Source: Companilactobacillus nantensis DSM 16982 (lineage in GTDB: Bacteria > Bacillota > Bacilli > Lactobacillales > Lactobacillaceae). Taken from it: a DNA stretch of 39,138 nt. The stretch is taken from the NCBI RefSeq assembly GCF_001435815.1, contig NZ_AZFV01000012.1:1-39138 (forward strand), given 5' to 3'. Made by a program: the position numbers and the translations under genes. Each line of letters begins with the position of its first letter. Position 1 is the first letter of the stretch. This document shows positions 6,839 to 15,095 of the stretch, piece by piece. Under the pieces are notes generated by a model that was not told the origin of the DNA, ran no database searches, and worked only from the letters and a program-made list of their open reading frames with translations.

Positions 6839-7840
6839 TTAAAATTTAATAAGAACTTTTCCTTTAGGGTGACCAGTTTGTGCGTAATTTATTGCTTCAT
6901 TAATATCTGATAGTTTAAATTCAGTTGGATCAATAGCTGGTTCAATTTGATTAGCTTCAACAATTTGAGTAATTTTTTGCAATTGTTTCCCATCACTTCG
7001 AACAAAAATAAATCGATAATCAACGCCAGCTTTTTTGGCTTTACTATCCAGATTTAGCCCAGCAATTGTAAATAAAGTTGTTTTTAAGAAAGAGAAATTG
7101 TGGTCTTGGGCAAATTTACGGTTAGGACCCATTATTAGTGAAAGGATCCTTCCGTTCGGCTTCATAATTTTTAATTCATGATCTAATTCTTTTTTTCCGA
7201 TGGTATCAATAACATAATCAATATCGCTTAAATGTTCCCAATAATTTTCTTTACGATAATCAAAATATTGGTCAACACCCATATCTAAAGCTGATTGTTT
7301 CGAACGAGCATTCCCACTGACCATAACTTTCAATCCAAGCTCTTTAGCAATCGGAATGGCCATTTGTCCAAATGAACCAGATCCACCAGGTATCATGATA
7401 CTTTTGCCTGATTGCACTTGTAGCTCTTCAGTCAAGCCTTGCAAAGCCGTTAAACCAGTCAAAGGAACGGCTGCACTGTGGTCAAAATCTAAATTCTTGG
7501 GTATAAAATAAATATCTCGATAATCAATCGCAACATATTCAGCAAATGCGCCAATTTTTGTTAGTGGTAGTCGGGAATATACCGCATCGCCAATTTTAAA
7601 ATTCTTTACATTCCTACCAACAGACTCAATTACTCCTGATAATTCATTGCCCATTGTTAAAGGTAAGTTGTAATTTGCCATCAATTTAACAAAACCAGTT
7701 CCAATCAGTGTGTCCAAAGGATTGACAGCTGCAGCTTTAACTTTAACCAATACTTCATTGTCATTTGGTACAGGAACAGGAATATCTTTGACGATCAATT
7801 TAAAATTTTTATCATATTTCATTAATTGAGCTGCTTGCAT
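6839..7840 (-). CDS. NADP-dependent medium-chain (zinc-free) alcohol dehydrogenase/quinone oxidoreductase-like protein
   Basis: This 333-residue medium-chain dehydrogenase/reductase has an N-terminal GroES-like domain (AAVNPLDTLIGTG, MGNELSGVIESVG, GDAVYSRLP) and a Rossmann domain (IMIPGGSGSFGQMAIPIAKE, about 150-170). Catalytic-zinc Cys/His ligands are absent, as in quinone oxidoreductases. It should use NADPH to reduce quinones, enones or other reactive carbonyls in the cytosol. GAGGAG precedes the start. It heads a two-gene operon with the alpha/beta hydrolase and is divergent from a TetR repressor, with paired inverted repeats between them. That suggests the regulator responds to a small toxic or xenobiotic compound handled by the two enzymes. 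Confidence 0.88.
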   Translation of the reverse strand: MQAAQLMKYDKNFKLIVKDIPVPVPNDNEVLVKVKAAAVNPLDTLIGTGFVKLMANYNLPLTMGNELSGVIESVGRNVKNFKIGDAVYSRLPLTKIGAFAEYVAIDYRDIYFIPKNLDFDHSAAVPLTGLTALQGLTEELQVQSGKSIMIPGGSGSFGQMAIPIAKELGLKVMVSGNARSKQSALDMGVDQYFDYRKENYWEHLSDIDYVIDTIGKKELDHELKIMKPNGRILSLIMGPNRKFAQDHNFSFLKTTLFTIAGLNLDSKAKKAGVDYRFIFVRSDGKQLQKITQIVEANQIEPAIDPTEFKLSDINEAINYAQTGHPKGKVLIKF

Positions 7841-7864
7841 TTAGAAAGTCTCCTCTTAATCTCA

Positions 7865-7936
7865 ATAAGTAACTTTATCTTTATTTTGTAACCATATTAG
7901 CTTTTAAGGTTACAAAAGTCAAATAAAGTTACTTAT
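7865..7936. promoter_or_regulatory. Divergent operator-promoter with nested inverted repeats
   Basis: The outer repeats ATAAGTAACTTTAT (7865-7878) and ATAAAGTTACTTAT (7923-7936) are perfect inverted copies. The inner repeats TTTTGTAACC (7884-7893) and GGTTACAAAA (7908-7917) are also perfect. A minus-strand promoter, TTGACT (7917-7922) with TAATAT (7894-7899) and a 17-bp spacer, lies inside the arms. Binding by the neighbouring TetR protein to the GTAAC half-sites would block it. Confidence 0.75.
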
Positions 7937-7990
7937 GATGATTTTGTGTTAAAATAAATTAAATTATATAAAAAGGGATTACTTTCAAAT

Positions 7991-8533
7991 ATGGCTCAAA
8001 AAACTAGAGATAAAATCATTACAACGGCTGAAAAATTAATTATGCAGACTGGCAACTCTGACGTTACGTTAGATCAAATTGCGGCTGAATTAGGACTCTC
8101 ACATGCTGCTTTATACAAACATTTCCGTAATAAACAAGCCCTTTGGGTAGCAGTAGCTACAACTTGGTTCAATCGTGAAATCATCAAACAAATTCACGTT
8201 TCAAACGGCACATCATCCGAGGAACAGCTTCATGAGTGGTTATGGGACTTTGTCAATGCTAAGAAAAAGACTTTCAATACGAATCCACAAATGTTTAATC
8301 TGAACACTGAATACATCGACAATAATCCGGCCGCTTTGCATAAAGTGCTTATTGGTGCTTATCAACAAATAAATGAAATTATGGATTACCCTGCTGATGA
8401 CTATGAAAAAGCCGAAATAATTTTAGCTGCCTTTTCAATTTTCACATTGCCCAACTTTAAGGAAACTTGGAATGACGAGAAATATGATGAACGTTTCGAA
8501 ATGCTTTGGAATCTAATAAAAAAAGGCCTCTAA
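7991..8533 (+). CDS. TetR/AcrR family transcriptional regulator
   Basis: This 180-residue protein opens with a TetR-type helix-turn-helix (LDQIAAELGLSHAALYKHFRNKQALW, about residues 27-52); the rest should be the all-helical ligand-binding domain. An AAAGGG motif precedes the start. Its gene is divergent from the reductase-hydrolase operon, and the operator cluster at 7865-7936 between them is the natural target for repression and autoregulation. The inducing ligand cannot be read from sequence. Confidence 0.88.
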   Translation: MAQKTRDKIITTAEKLIMQTGNSDVTLDQIAAELGLSHAALYKHFRNKQALWVAVATTWFNREIIKQIHVSNGTSSEEQLHEWLWDFVNAKKKTFNTNPQMFNLNTEYIDNNPAALHKVLIGAYQQINEIMDYPADDYEKAEIILAAFSIFTLPNFKETWNDEKYDERFEMLWNLIKKGL

Positions 8534-8667
8534 AAACTGAAGCGTTTTTAGAAACCATCTATGATTGTTAAATATTTAAACTATTATTTTAACCGTCTCC
8601 CATTTATGCCATATTATGTCGCACACTAATGCTAAACTTGTGTCATAAATCGAAAGGCAGTGATCAG

Positions 8668-9657
8668 ATGGATAGTCCAGCACGTGTTGCACAAATATTT
8701 TACAAAATGTTAAACGGCACTCATATTAATTTAGATGAAGCCGCCAATGAATATAAAAAATCTAAACGCACAATAAAACGTGATATGACGATAATTCATC
8801 GGGTAGTTCCCAAAGATTCTTTTCGTCATGATCTCAAAACCGACGATTACTACTTGTTACAAGGTGATGTTTTACCATTCGAGCAAGCTTTCGCCATTAT
8901 GAAAGTTTTACTGGGCACACGAGCTTTTGGAAAAGCAGAAATGGCTGCTATTGGTCAAAGCCTAACTTCCCTCGTTGCGACGAAAAATCAAAAGGACATG
9001 ACCGATATGTTATCAGCACTAAAAGGTGGCAGTTATCTGCCAGTCAACCATGACAACAATCTAATTGACCGCATCCAGAAGTTAAATCAGGCCATTAAAC
9101 AACATCGTCCTATCAAATTTAATTATCACGACAGCAATCCCAAGGGACATTCTTACAAGGAAAATGTTGGTGTTCCCATCAGTCTATATTTTGCCAACTA
9201 TTATTTCTACGTCATTATTTATCGCGAAAATTCTGATGATGAAAAAGGCAATGGTATTACTTACGTATATCGTCTCGATCGATTCGAAAAAATTAAAGTT
9301 ATGCCTCGTAAACAACTCGAAATTCCCGATGATAAACGAACTGACGAAGCATCCATTCGTAACAAGTCATATTTATTAAATAGTGGTAATATTATTTCCT
9401 ATGAATTTATTTATCGTGGCTACTATCCCGCTGCACTTGATCAATTGCCTAATTCCAAGGTCAAAAAAGACGCTGAAGGTGAGATTATTAAAACAGCTGA
9501 TGGTGGAGTGATTATTTACGGTCAAATGTTCTTCAATGGAGCAAAAATGTGGGTTCATGGACAAGGTAATAAAGTTACCGTAAAAGCTCCCCAATCGTTG
9601 ATTACTGCTGTTAAAGACGAATTGCAAGAGACATTGAATAGTTATCAAATCCACTAA
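8668..9657 (+). CDS. HTH-WYL domain transcriptional regulator
   Basis: I prefer the ATG at 8668 (MDSPARVAQIFYKMLNG), where the DNA-binding domain begins, over the in-frame codon 39 bp earlier; this gives 329 residues. The N-terminal part is a winged HTH of the DeoR type (LDEAANEYKKSKRTIKRDM). The central part is a WYL domain (IKFNYHDSN, VGVPISLYFANYYFYVIIYR, YRLDRFEKIKV), and a C-terminal beta-rich extension follows. WYL proteins sense ligands or nucleic acids and often control defence or DNA-damage genes. The next gene downstream, on the opposite strand, is an AbiF-type protein, so a defence role is possible but the genes are convergent. CACA and TGTG half-sites lie just upstream (8623-8642). 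Confidence 0.82.
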   Translation: MDSPARVAQIFYKMLNGTHINLDEAANEYKKSKRTIKRDMTIIHRVVPKDSFRHDLKTDDYYLLQGDVLPFEQAFAIMKVLLGTRAFGKAEMAAIGQSLTSLVATKNQKDMTDMLSALKGGSYLPVNHDNNLIDRIQKLNQAIKQHRPIKFNYHDSNPKGHSYKENVGVPISLYFANYYFYVIIYRENSDDEKGNGITYVYRLDRFEKIKVMPRKQLEIPDDKRTDEASIRNKSYLLNSGNIISYEFIYRGYYPAALDQLPNSKVKKDAEGEIIKTADGGVIIYGQMFFNGAKMWVHGQGNKVTVKAPQSLITAVKDELQETLNSYQIH

Positions 9658-9690
9658 AAAGAAGTGACTGTTATCAGCCACTTCTTTTTG
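9656..9690. terminator. Bidirectional terminator between the WYL and AbiF genes
   Basis: AAAAAGAAGTG (9656-9666) pairs with CACTTCTTTTT (9679-9689), giving U tracts on both strands. It lies between convergent genes. Confidence 0.8.
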
Positions 9691-9803
9691 TCTTTCAAAA
9701 ATAATAAAATAATTAAACTGATTGATAAAATTTTAGCAGGAAATACATCTTATTTGTTACTATTTCACTACTTAATTACAATCTATTTTTAATAATTATT
9801 AAT

Positions 9804-10778
9804 TTAGGGTTGTGGAATAGTTACTTGCTTCTGCCAATTATCTGGAAATCCTAATAAACATGAAACATCATTGATTTCAATGGAATTAAGTTGATTCGAA
9901 AGATGCTTGAATCTCTTTCTCAAAGTATTATTTAATACAGCAAATTCAGTATGACTTAGAAAACATTGCATACTTATAAATGTTGAAAAAGTTCTTTTCC
10001 TAAAACTATCTGAGCTTATTCCATACTTCTCATGCAATGAAGGAAAATACATTGAATCAGCACGACATTTAAAATCTAACAGTCTGTTATTATGGGCACA
10101 AATATTTCTAGTCTCACGTATATTATTAATAAACGAAATCATTATACTTGCGGTAAATGAATCATTAAACTCAGGTAAATTATCTTTAATAAAACTAACT
10201 AGATCTTTTGCAATTTTATTTTGTAAACTTTCTGGAACACATTTAATCATTGTAGATAATTCTCCGAAATCTAAATAATCAATAATTACCCATATAGGAA
10301 CATCATTATAATGTCTTACATAGTGATTTATAGAACTATCAGAATACTTCTTTTGTTGATTTATTATTCTGGATAGTCTAGATATAATGTACCCTACATT
10401 TAAGGTTTCCGAATCAGAATAACAATTAATGTCTAAATACGAATAACGTTTATCTGGGTTAGCCTCAGCAAATCTATATGCAAAAATAGACTTTAGATGA
10501 TGTTCTACATTTAAAATTGCTTTAAACATTGTTTGTTTAACCTCATTGTCAAATGCATAAAGATGGCATACTTCATCAAAATAGGTTCCCTCTATGTATT
10601 CATCTTCATTAGTTGAATTATCCATTTGAAAATACGTGCTGTAGCCATTAATGATATTGTAATAATTATTCGTTAACAAATACTGACCACATTTAGCATG
10701 ATCAGGTATAATCATTCCCCTACTTTCTAAAATTTTTATTTGGTCTTCAATCATTTTAAATTCTTTTCGATTGTACAA
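9804..10778 (-). CDS. AbiF/AbiD-type (Abi_2) HEPN protein
   Basis: The start is a TTG at 10778, six bases after GGAGGG; the product has 324 residues. The N-terminal region has the family pattern ILESRGMIIPDHAKCGQYLL then NYYNIINGY, followed by YAFDNEVKQTMFKAILNVEHHLKS. The C-terminal half contains RNICAHNNRLL, an R-x4-H HEPN ribonuclease motif. Members of this family cause abortive infection, and HEPN proteins of this kind are thought to cleave RNA. Structured RNAs named abiF have been reported upstream of such genes, and one appears to be present here (10778-10853), so the pair may be an RNA-antitoxin/protein-toxin module. It is an isolated gene convergent to a WYL regulator. It has an unusual start: the RNA's terminator overlaps the ribosome binding site. 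Confidence 0.87.
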   Translation of the reverse strand: MYNRKEFKMIEDQIKILESRGMIIPDHAKCGQYLLTNNYYNIINGYSTYFQMDNSTNEDEYIEGTYFDEVCHLYAFDNEVKQTMFKAILNVEHHLKSIFAYRFAEANPDKRYSYLDINCYSDSETLNVGYIISRLSRIINQQKKYSDSSINHYVRHYNDVPIWVIIDYLDFGELSTMIKCVPESLQNKIAKDLVSFIKDNLPEFNDSFTASIMISFINNIRETRNICAHNNRLLDFKCRADSMYFPSLHEKYGISSDSFRKRTFSTFISMQCFLSHTEFAVLNNTLRKRFKHLSNQLNSIEINDVSCLLGFPDNWQKQVTIPQP

Positions 10779-10853
10779 AAAAATCCCTCCATTAATTAAT
10801 AATGAAGGGACTCTTCCGCAATAGTCCCCGTAGGGATACTATCACTCATCTAT
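10778..10853 (-). ncRNA. abiF-type structured RNA upstream of the HEPN toxin
   Basis: Transcription from the adjacent promoter should start near 10853. On the minus strand ATAGT-at-CCC, loop TAC, GGG-g-ACTAT forms one hairpin. GGGACT with AGTCCC forms a competing one, so the RNA may switch or use a pseudoknot. It ends in CCCTTCATTA paired with TAATGGAGGG followed by seven Ts, an intrinsic terminator that also contains the toxin's ribosome binding site. A short terminated RNA just before the toxin start fits an RNA antitoxin. The match to the published abiF motif is from memory, not from a covariance search. Confidence 0.7.
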
Positions 10854-10859
10854 GCCTTC

Positions 10860-10887
10860 ATTATACTTTGAATCAATCATATGTCAA
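10860..10887 (-). promoter_or_regulatory. Consensus promoter for the abiF-type RNA
   Basis: TTGACA (10882-10887) and TATAAT (10860-10865) on the minus strand are both perfect consensus hexamers, 16 bp apart. A strong promoter directly before a short terminated RNA suggests abundant RNA and little read-through into the toxin. Confidence 0.85.
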
Positions 10888-10910
10888 TAATTATAATTCC
10901 ATCTCCAATT

Positions 10911-10926
10911 AAGAACGTACGTTCTT
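10911..10926. promoter_or_regulatory. SOS-box-like perfect palindrome
   Basis: AAGAACGTACGTTCTT is a 16-bp perfect palindrome with the GAAC-N4-GTTC core also seen in the LexA-type box of the UmuC operon (34996-35007). It lies 23 bp upstream of the -35 box of the abiF-type promoter. It could instead overlap the -35 region of a weaker promoter using a TATAAT at 10891-10896. LexA binding is an inference. Confidence 0.45.
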
Positions 10927-11033
10927 TCTTAAGTATTATTATATTCTATATTCATATTAAAAGCATAGATTCTTACAAATTTTAACCGAATACAATCACA
11001 AATTTAGTACATATAGCAATCCGTTAACGTTCG

Positions 11034-11066
11034 TAAAAAAAAAGAGAAACGCTAAGCGTTTCTCTT
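11034..11066 (-). terminator. Terminator of the serS-tRNA transcript
   Basis: A 12-bp stem (11042-11053 with 11055-11066) is followed on the minus strand by a run of Ts. It lies downstream of tRNA-Thr. Confidence 0.85.
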
Positions 11067-11099
11067 GGGAGTTTGTATCATATTATTCGTTATCAAGAA

Positions 11100-11172
11100 T
11101 GCCGTGTGCAGGAGTCGAACCTGTGACCGCCGGTTTACGATACCGATGCTCTACCAACTGAGCTAACACGGC
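11100..11172 (-). tRNA. tRNA-Thr (anticodon CGU)
   Basis: The minus strand forms a complete 73-nt cloverleaf: acceptor GCCGTGT with ACACGGC, D-arm AGCTCAGTTGGTAGAGC, anticodon loop ATCGTAA giving anticodon CGT, and TTCGACTC in the T-arm. CCA is not encoded. It lies just downstream of tRNA-Asn and serS on the same strand. Confidence 0.95.
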
Positions 11173-11251
11173 TTAAAAAAATAGATCACATCTAATTCAA
11201 TGAACTAGATGTAATCTATTCGACACCTAGGTAAATCCTAAGTATTTATAA

Positions 11252-11324
11252 CTCCGGTTGTCAGACTCGAACTGACGACAACCTGATTAACAGTCAGGTG
11301 CTCTACCAACTGAGCTAAACCGGA
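11252..11324 (-). tRNA. tRNA-Asn (anticodon GUU)
   Basis: The minus strand forms a 73-nt cloverleaf: acceptor TCCGGTT with AACCGGA, a D-arm of the same sequence as in the neighbouring tRNA-Thr, anticodon loop CTGTTAA giving GTT, and T-arm TTCGAGTC. CCA is not encoded. It lies 64 bp after the serS stop codon and is probably part of the same transcript. Confidence 0.95.
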
Positions 11325-11388
11325 ATAATTTAACAGCTCTTTAACAGAACTATTAAATCTTATCAATTTATAGACTCAAGGTCAATAA

Positions 11389-12678
11389 CTATTTGGCATT
11401 TTCTTTAGTAATTTTTGTTACGCCACCCATGTAAGGAACTAAAACATCTGGTATAGTTACAGAACCATCTTCGTTTTGGTAATTTTCAAGGATTGCAGCG
11501 ACTGTACGACCAGCTGCAAGACCTGAACCATTCAAGGTGTGAGCCAATTTTGTCTTACCATTTTCGTCACGGTATCTGATGTGTGCACGACGAGCTTGGA
11601 AATCAAGACAGTTAGAACAACTTGAAACTTCACGATACTTGTCTTGAGCAGGCATCCAAACTTCAAGATCATATGTTTTAGCTGAACTGAAACTAGCATC
11701 CCCACTTGATAGCACGATAACGTGATATGGAAGTCCCAATTGCTTCAAAATATTTTCTGCATTAGCAGTTAATTTTTCTAGTTCGTTGTATGATTCTTCA
11801 GGCTTTGAAACTTTAACCATTTCAACCTTGTTAAATTGGTGCATACGAATCAAACCACGAGTATCACGACCAGCTGAACCAGCTTCTGAACGGAAACATG
11901 GTGTTAGAGCTGTAACATACTTAGGCAAGTCTTTTTCATCCAAAATCTTGTCAGCAAAATAGTTTGTCAAAGGAACTTCGGCTGTAGGAATCAAAGTCAA
12001 TGGGTTTTCGTCAACTGTAACGGTATAAACATCTTCAGTAAACTTAGGGAATTGACTTGTACCAAACATAGCAGTGTTGTTAACCAAGTATGGAGGGATA
12101 ACTTCTGTATAGCCTTCCTTTTGGTGTTGATCCAACATAAAGTTGTAAACAGCACGTTCAAGACGAGCACCCATACCAATGTAATAAACAAAACGTGAAC
12201 CAGCAACCTTAGTAGCTTGTTCAAAGTCTAAGATACCTAGTTCTTCACCGATATCCCAGTGGTGACGAGGTTTGAAGCCTTCCTTAGGAATAGCACCGAC
12301 TTTTCTAATTTCAACGTTAGTACTGTCGTCAGGACCAACAGGAACAGAATCATCAGGAATATTAGGTAAACGAACAAGAATATAGTTCATCTTACCTTCT
12401 GCCTCTTCAAGTTCAGTATCGATTTTTTTAATATCGGCACCAACTTGTTTCATAGCAGCGATTTCATCAGAAGCGTCTTCTTTATTACGTTTCTTAGTAG
12501 CAATACCTTGAGAAACCTTGTTACGTTTTTCTTTCAAAGTTTCAGTTTGAACAAGCAATTCACGACGTTTTTCATCGTATGAAAGTAATTCATCGATTTC
12601 GTCACTTGTAACACCACGTGAAGCAAGTTTGTTCTTGATGTAATCAGGGTCTTTTCTGATTAGTTTCATGTCTAACAT
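11389..12678 (-). CDS. serS: Seryl-tRNA synthetase
   Basis: Class II synthetase of 429 residues, the usual length. It charges tRNA-Ser with serine in the cytosol. The N-terminal 110 residues form the long tRNA-binding coiled coil ([21 protein letters not shown]). The catalytic core shows motif 2 ([27 protein letters not shown]) and motif 3 ([20 protein letters not shown]). GAGGAGG precedes the start. Expression should be controlled by the T-box leader upstream; the leader is interrupted by a 335-bp structured insertion that separates the T-box terminator from the ribosome binding site. Two tRNA genes follow. Confidence 0.98.
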   Translation of the reverse strand: MLDMKLIRKDPDYIKNKLASRGVTSDEIDELLSYDEKRRELLVQTETLKEKRNKVSQGIATKKRNKEDASDEIAAMKQVGADIKKIDTELEEAEGKMNYILVRLPNIPDDSVPVGPDDSTNVEIRKVGAIPKEGFKPRHHWDIGEELGILDFEQATKVAGSRFVYYIGMGARLERAVYNFMLDQHQKEGYTEVIPPYLVNNTAMFGTSQFPKFTEDVYTVTVDENPLTLIPTAEVPLTNYFADKILDEKDLPKYVTALTPCFRSEAGSAGRDTRGLIRMHQFNKVEMVKVSKPEESYNELEKLTANAENILKQLGLPYHVIVLSSGDASFSSAKTYDLEVWMPAQDKYREVSSCSNCLDFQARRAHIRYRDENGKTKLAHTLNGSGLAAGRTVAAILENYQNEDGSVTIPDVLVPYMGGVTKITKENAK

Positions 12679-12701
12679 AGATATTTTTCCTCCTCAAATT
12701 T

Positions 12702-13036
12702 AGAGAGCGAAGGACGACGCTTAGATTTCTGAGCTTTGCCTAGCTTCACGAGTTATGCACCGCTCTTGTGCATAACTTGGGAATCGTAGCAAAACTCAGG
12801 AATCTGTCGTCCGCAGCTCGTTTTAAAGCCACCGCAGATATAAACAACTGTTAACCTAGTGCGTATATAGTCAATTGTTTTCAAAAGCCCAATTATATAG
12901 GCAGTGGCTCTAAAACGAGCTACGACAGGGCAACTCCTTCCGCTTTTCATAGTCTGGTAAATCGCCCGCAAAACCAACGTGCAATTTACCAGACTACGAA
13001 AATGCTCGGGAGCTGACCGCCCTGTCTTCGCTCTCT
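12702..13036 (-). repeat. 335-bp cloverleaf-like insertion in the serS leader
   Basis: The ends are 11-bp perfect inverted repeats (AGAGAGCGAAG and CTTCGCTCTCT). Read on the minus strand, three long arms follow. Arm 1 has GACAGGGC/GCCCTGTC at its base and a 13-bp perfect inner stem TAGTCTGGTAAAT/ATTTACCAGACTA. Arm 2 has GCTCGTTTTA-AGCCAC-type ends paired with GTGGCTTTAAAACGAGC. Arm 3 has GGACGAC/GTCGTCC at its base and AGTTATGCAC/GTGCATAACT at its tip. It lies exactly between the T-box terminator and the serS ribosome binding site. It shares the four-helix layout of the dispersed repeats but not their sequence. Only one copy is in the window. A 114-codon open frame over it looks accidental. 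Confidence 0.8.
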
Positions 13037-13041
13037 GCAAT

Positions 13042-13265
13042 AAAAAAATGGCCGAATCATCCCAATAAAGGGACGAATCGACCATTCGCGGTACCACCCA
13101 GTTTCAGCGTATAACAAAATACACTGCACTTTCAGATTTTATCGGATCAACCCGAACGGCATTACCCGTTACCAGAATGCTGGAATAAAAACCGTAACGA
13201 TTTCCACCGACCATCGTCTCTCTGAAAGGTTTTGTGAGTAGGCACTCTTTTAGCTTAAATATTCT
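13042..13265 (-). promoter_or_regulatory. T-box leader of serS
   Basis: The minus strand carries the T-box signature GGGTGGTACCGCG (inside 13085-13101). It is followed by a terminator-type stem (CGTCCC, loop TTTATT, GGGATG and flanks) and seven Ts at 13042-13048. Upstream pairing elements fill about 150 nt. Uncharged tRNA-Ser should bind the leader and favour the antiterminator, allowing serS expression. I did not identify the specifier codon with certainty. Confidence 0.92.
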
Positions 13266-13271
13266 TTGTTT

Positions 13272-13300
13272 ATCATAATTTAATTGTTAACAAATATCAA
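13272..13300 (-). promoter_or_regulatory. Promoter of the serS T-box leader
   Basis: TTGATA (13295-13300) and TATGAT (13272-13277) on the minus strand are 17 bp apart. The -35 box directly abuts the lysP stop codon, so serS has its own promoter. Confidence 0.7.
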
Positions 13301-14749
13301 CTAGTAGTGACCACCATTTTTGGTTTCCTTAACGTCAATATCTTCAAGTTTAATAAATTTTGTCTTATATCTAATCTTGTAATAGATCCAGCAGACGAAC
13401 AAAATAATTAAACCACTGTAACTGATCAAGAGACGACCAACGTTGAAGTTAACCATTGAACGAACATCTTGACCAAGAATAATAATAATTCCTAAGACAA
13501 TCGCTAGCAACGGACCAAATGGGAACCACTTAGCTTTATATTTCAAATCATCAAGGCTGTAACCTTTATATAGATAGGCTTTTCTGAAACGATAATGTGA
13601 AAAAGCAATTCCTAACCATGCAATAAAACCAGTTAACCCAGATGCAGCAACTAACAATTCATAGAACGAATCACCATACAAACTTGTGAACAAGGCAATC
13701 CCACCAACTAAAGCTGTTAGCAATAGTGAAAAGACTGGCACACCACGACCATTAGTTTTTTGGAAAGCATTTGGTGCCATGCCATTTTTACTCATTGACC
13801 AAAGCATTCGACTAGCAGCGTAAAGTCCTGAGTTAGCAGCTGAAATAACGGAAGTTAAAATAACAGCGTTCATAATTCCCGCAGCTAAAGGAATTCCGAC
13901 TTTCTTAAAGACAATCGTAAATGGACTAATAGCAATATCACCAGCGCCTGAGCCTAGCAAGTTAGGACTTGTATAAGGAATCAAAGCACCAATAACGGCG
14001 ATAGATAAAATATAGAATAAAAGAATTCTCCAGAAAACTTGTTTGATAGCCTTAGGAATACTCTTTTCAGGTGTTGCTGATTCACCGGCTGTAATACCGA
14101 TCAACTCAGTTCCCTGGAACGAGAACCCAGCAACAACGAAGACACTTAGGATGGCAGGTATCCCACCAACGAAAGGTGCTTGTTTATAAGTATAGTTTGA
14201 AAAGCCAACAGAACCATGGCCACCTAAAATACCCATAATAGTTAAAATACCGCAAATCAAGAAAATAATTACGGCGGTTACTTTAATTGATGACAACCAA
14301 TATTCAGTTTCACCAAATGAACCAACAGAAATAAAATTAATTACTAATAAAACAACCATGAACGTCAAACTAATTTTCCATGACGTCCAACTTGGGAACC
14401 AATACTTCACAACTAAAGAAATTGTGGATAAATCAACCGCTAGGGTAATGGCCCAATTGAACCAATAGTTCCAACCTAACGCAAAACCAAATGCAGGATC
14501 AATAAATTTTGTTGCATATGTTGCAAAAGACCCAGAAACTGGCATAAATGTTGCCATTTCTCCTAAACTGGTCATCAAGAAGTAAACCATAATACCGATA
14601 GCCACATAAGCTATCAAGGCCCCTCCTGGTCCAGCTGTTGAAATCGAAGAACCACTTGCAACAAACAAGCCCGTTCCAATCGACCCACCAAGTGCGATCA
14701 TCGACAAGTGGCGCGTCTTCAACGACCTATTCACATCATTATTTTCCAT
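13301..14749 (-). CDS. lysP: Lysine-specific permease (APC family)
   Basis: The start is the ATG at 14749 (MENNDVNRSLKTRHLSMIAL), preceded by AAAAGGGG. The longer open frame upstream runs through the riboswitch terminator and is not protein. The 482-residue product is an amino acid permease with about 12 membrane helices. The N-terminal GGSIGTGLFVASGSSISTAGPGGAL helix-1 motif and FxGTELIGITAGESATPEKSIPKAI near the middle are typical of the amino acid transporter family. The lysine riboswitch in its leader points to lysine as substrate, which would make it a proton-coupled lysine importer. It ends at the serS promoter. Confidence 0.93.
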   Translation of the reverse strand: MENNDVNRSLKTRHLSMIALGGSIGTGLFVASGSSISTAGPGGALIAYVAIGIMVYFLMTSLGEMATFMPVSGSFATYATKFIDPAFGFALGWNYWFNWAITLAVDLSTISLVVKYWFPSWTSWKISLTFMVVLLVINFISVGSFGETEYWLSSIKVTAVIIFLICGILTIMGILGGHGSVGFSNYTYKQAPFVGGIPAILSVFVVAGFSFQGTELIGITAGESATPEKSIPKAIKQVFWRILLFYILSIAVIGALIPYTSPNLLGSGAGDIAISPFTIVFKKVGIPLAAGIMNAVILTSVISAANSGLYAASRMLWSMSKNGMAPNAFQKTNGRGVPVFSLLLTALVGGIALFTSLYGDSFYELLVAASGLTGFIAWLGIAFSHYRFRKAYLYKGYSLDDLKYKAKWFPFGPLLAIVLGIIIILGQDVRSMVNFNVGRLLISYSGLIILFVCWIYYKIRYKTKFIKLEDIDVKETKNGGHY

Positions 14750-14772
14750 CTCTAATTCCCCTTTTTGGATAT

Positions 14773-15095
14773 AAAAAAAATCCTTATTATCAGAGGAACT
14801 ACCGACAATAAGGATTATAATTATCCCATTAATCAATAGCTCAACGTTCATTCAAAAAACTTTAAACGGTAAACTTTTTTAGGTTTACAAAGCTTCCCAA
14901 AGTGCACACTAAAAAGTGCGGCCTTTGGGAAACTAGGTAAATCGTCGGAAGTTTACGCTGTTCTCCATTTTTTATAAAACGACAGTCCACTGCCTATTAA
15001 GCAATGGCCCAATCAAGTTACCAGTAGGGATAACTGATTTCGGCAAACTTTCCTTTCATATTTTTTCAAAGTACCCTATCCGCACTCCAAAATAC
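14773..15095 (-). promoter_or_regulatory. Lysine riboswitch (L box) with terminator, upstream of lysP
   Basis: On the minus strand the aptamer shows GGAGTGCGGATAGGGTA, then GAAAGGAAAG, GCCGAAATC, TACTGGTAACTTGATTGGGC, GACTGTCG and ATGGAGAACAGCG. The order and spacing match the lysine riboswitch. A strong stem follows (TTCCCAAAG with CTTTGGGAA). An intrinsic terminator (14773-14816: AATCCTTATT paired with AATAAGGATT, then eight Ts) lies 24 bp before the lysP start. Lysine binding should favour termination. Confidence 0.9.

Noticed and set aside
12753-13097. A 114-codon open frame on the minus strand over the serS leader
   Set aside because: It covers the inverted-repeat insertion and the T-box terminator, has no ribosome binding site and reads as accidental coding across structured DNA.
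14750-14851. N-terminal extension of the lysine permease
   Set aside because: These 34 codons translate the riboswitch terminator; a good ribosome binding site precedes the ATG at 14749.
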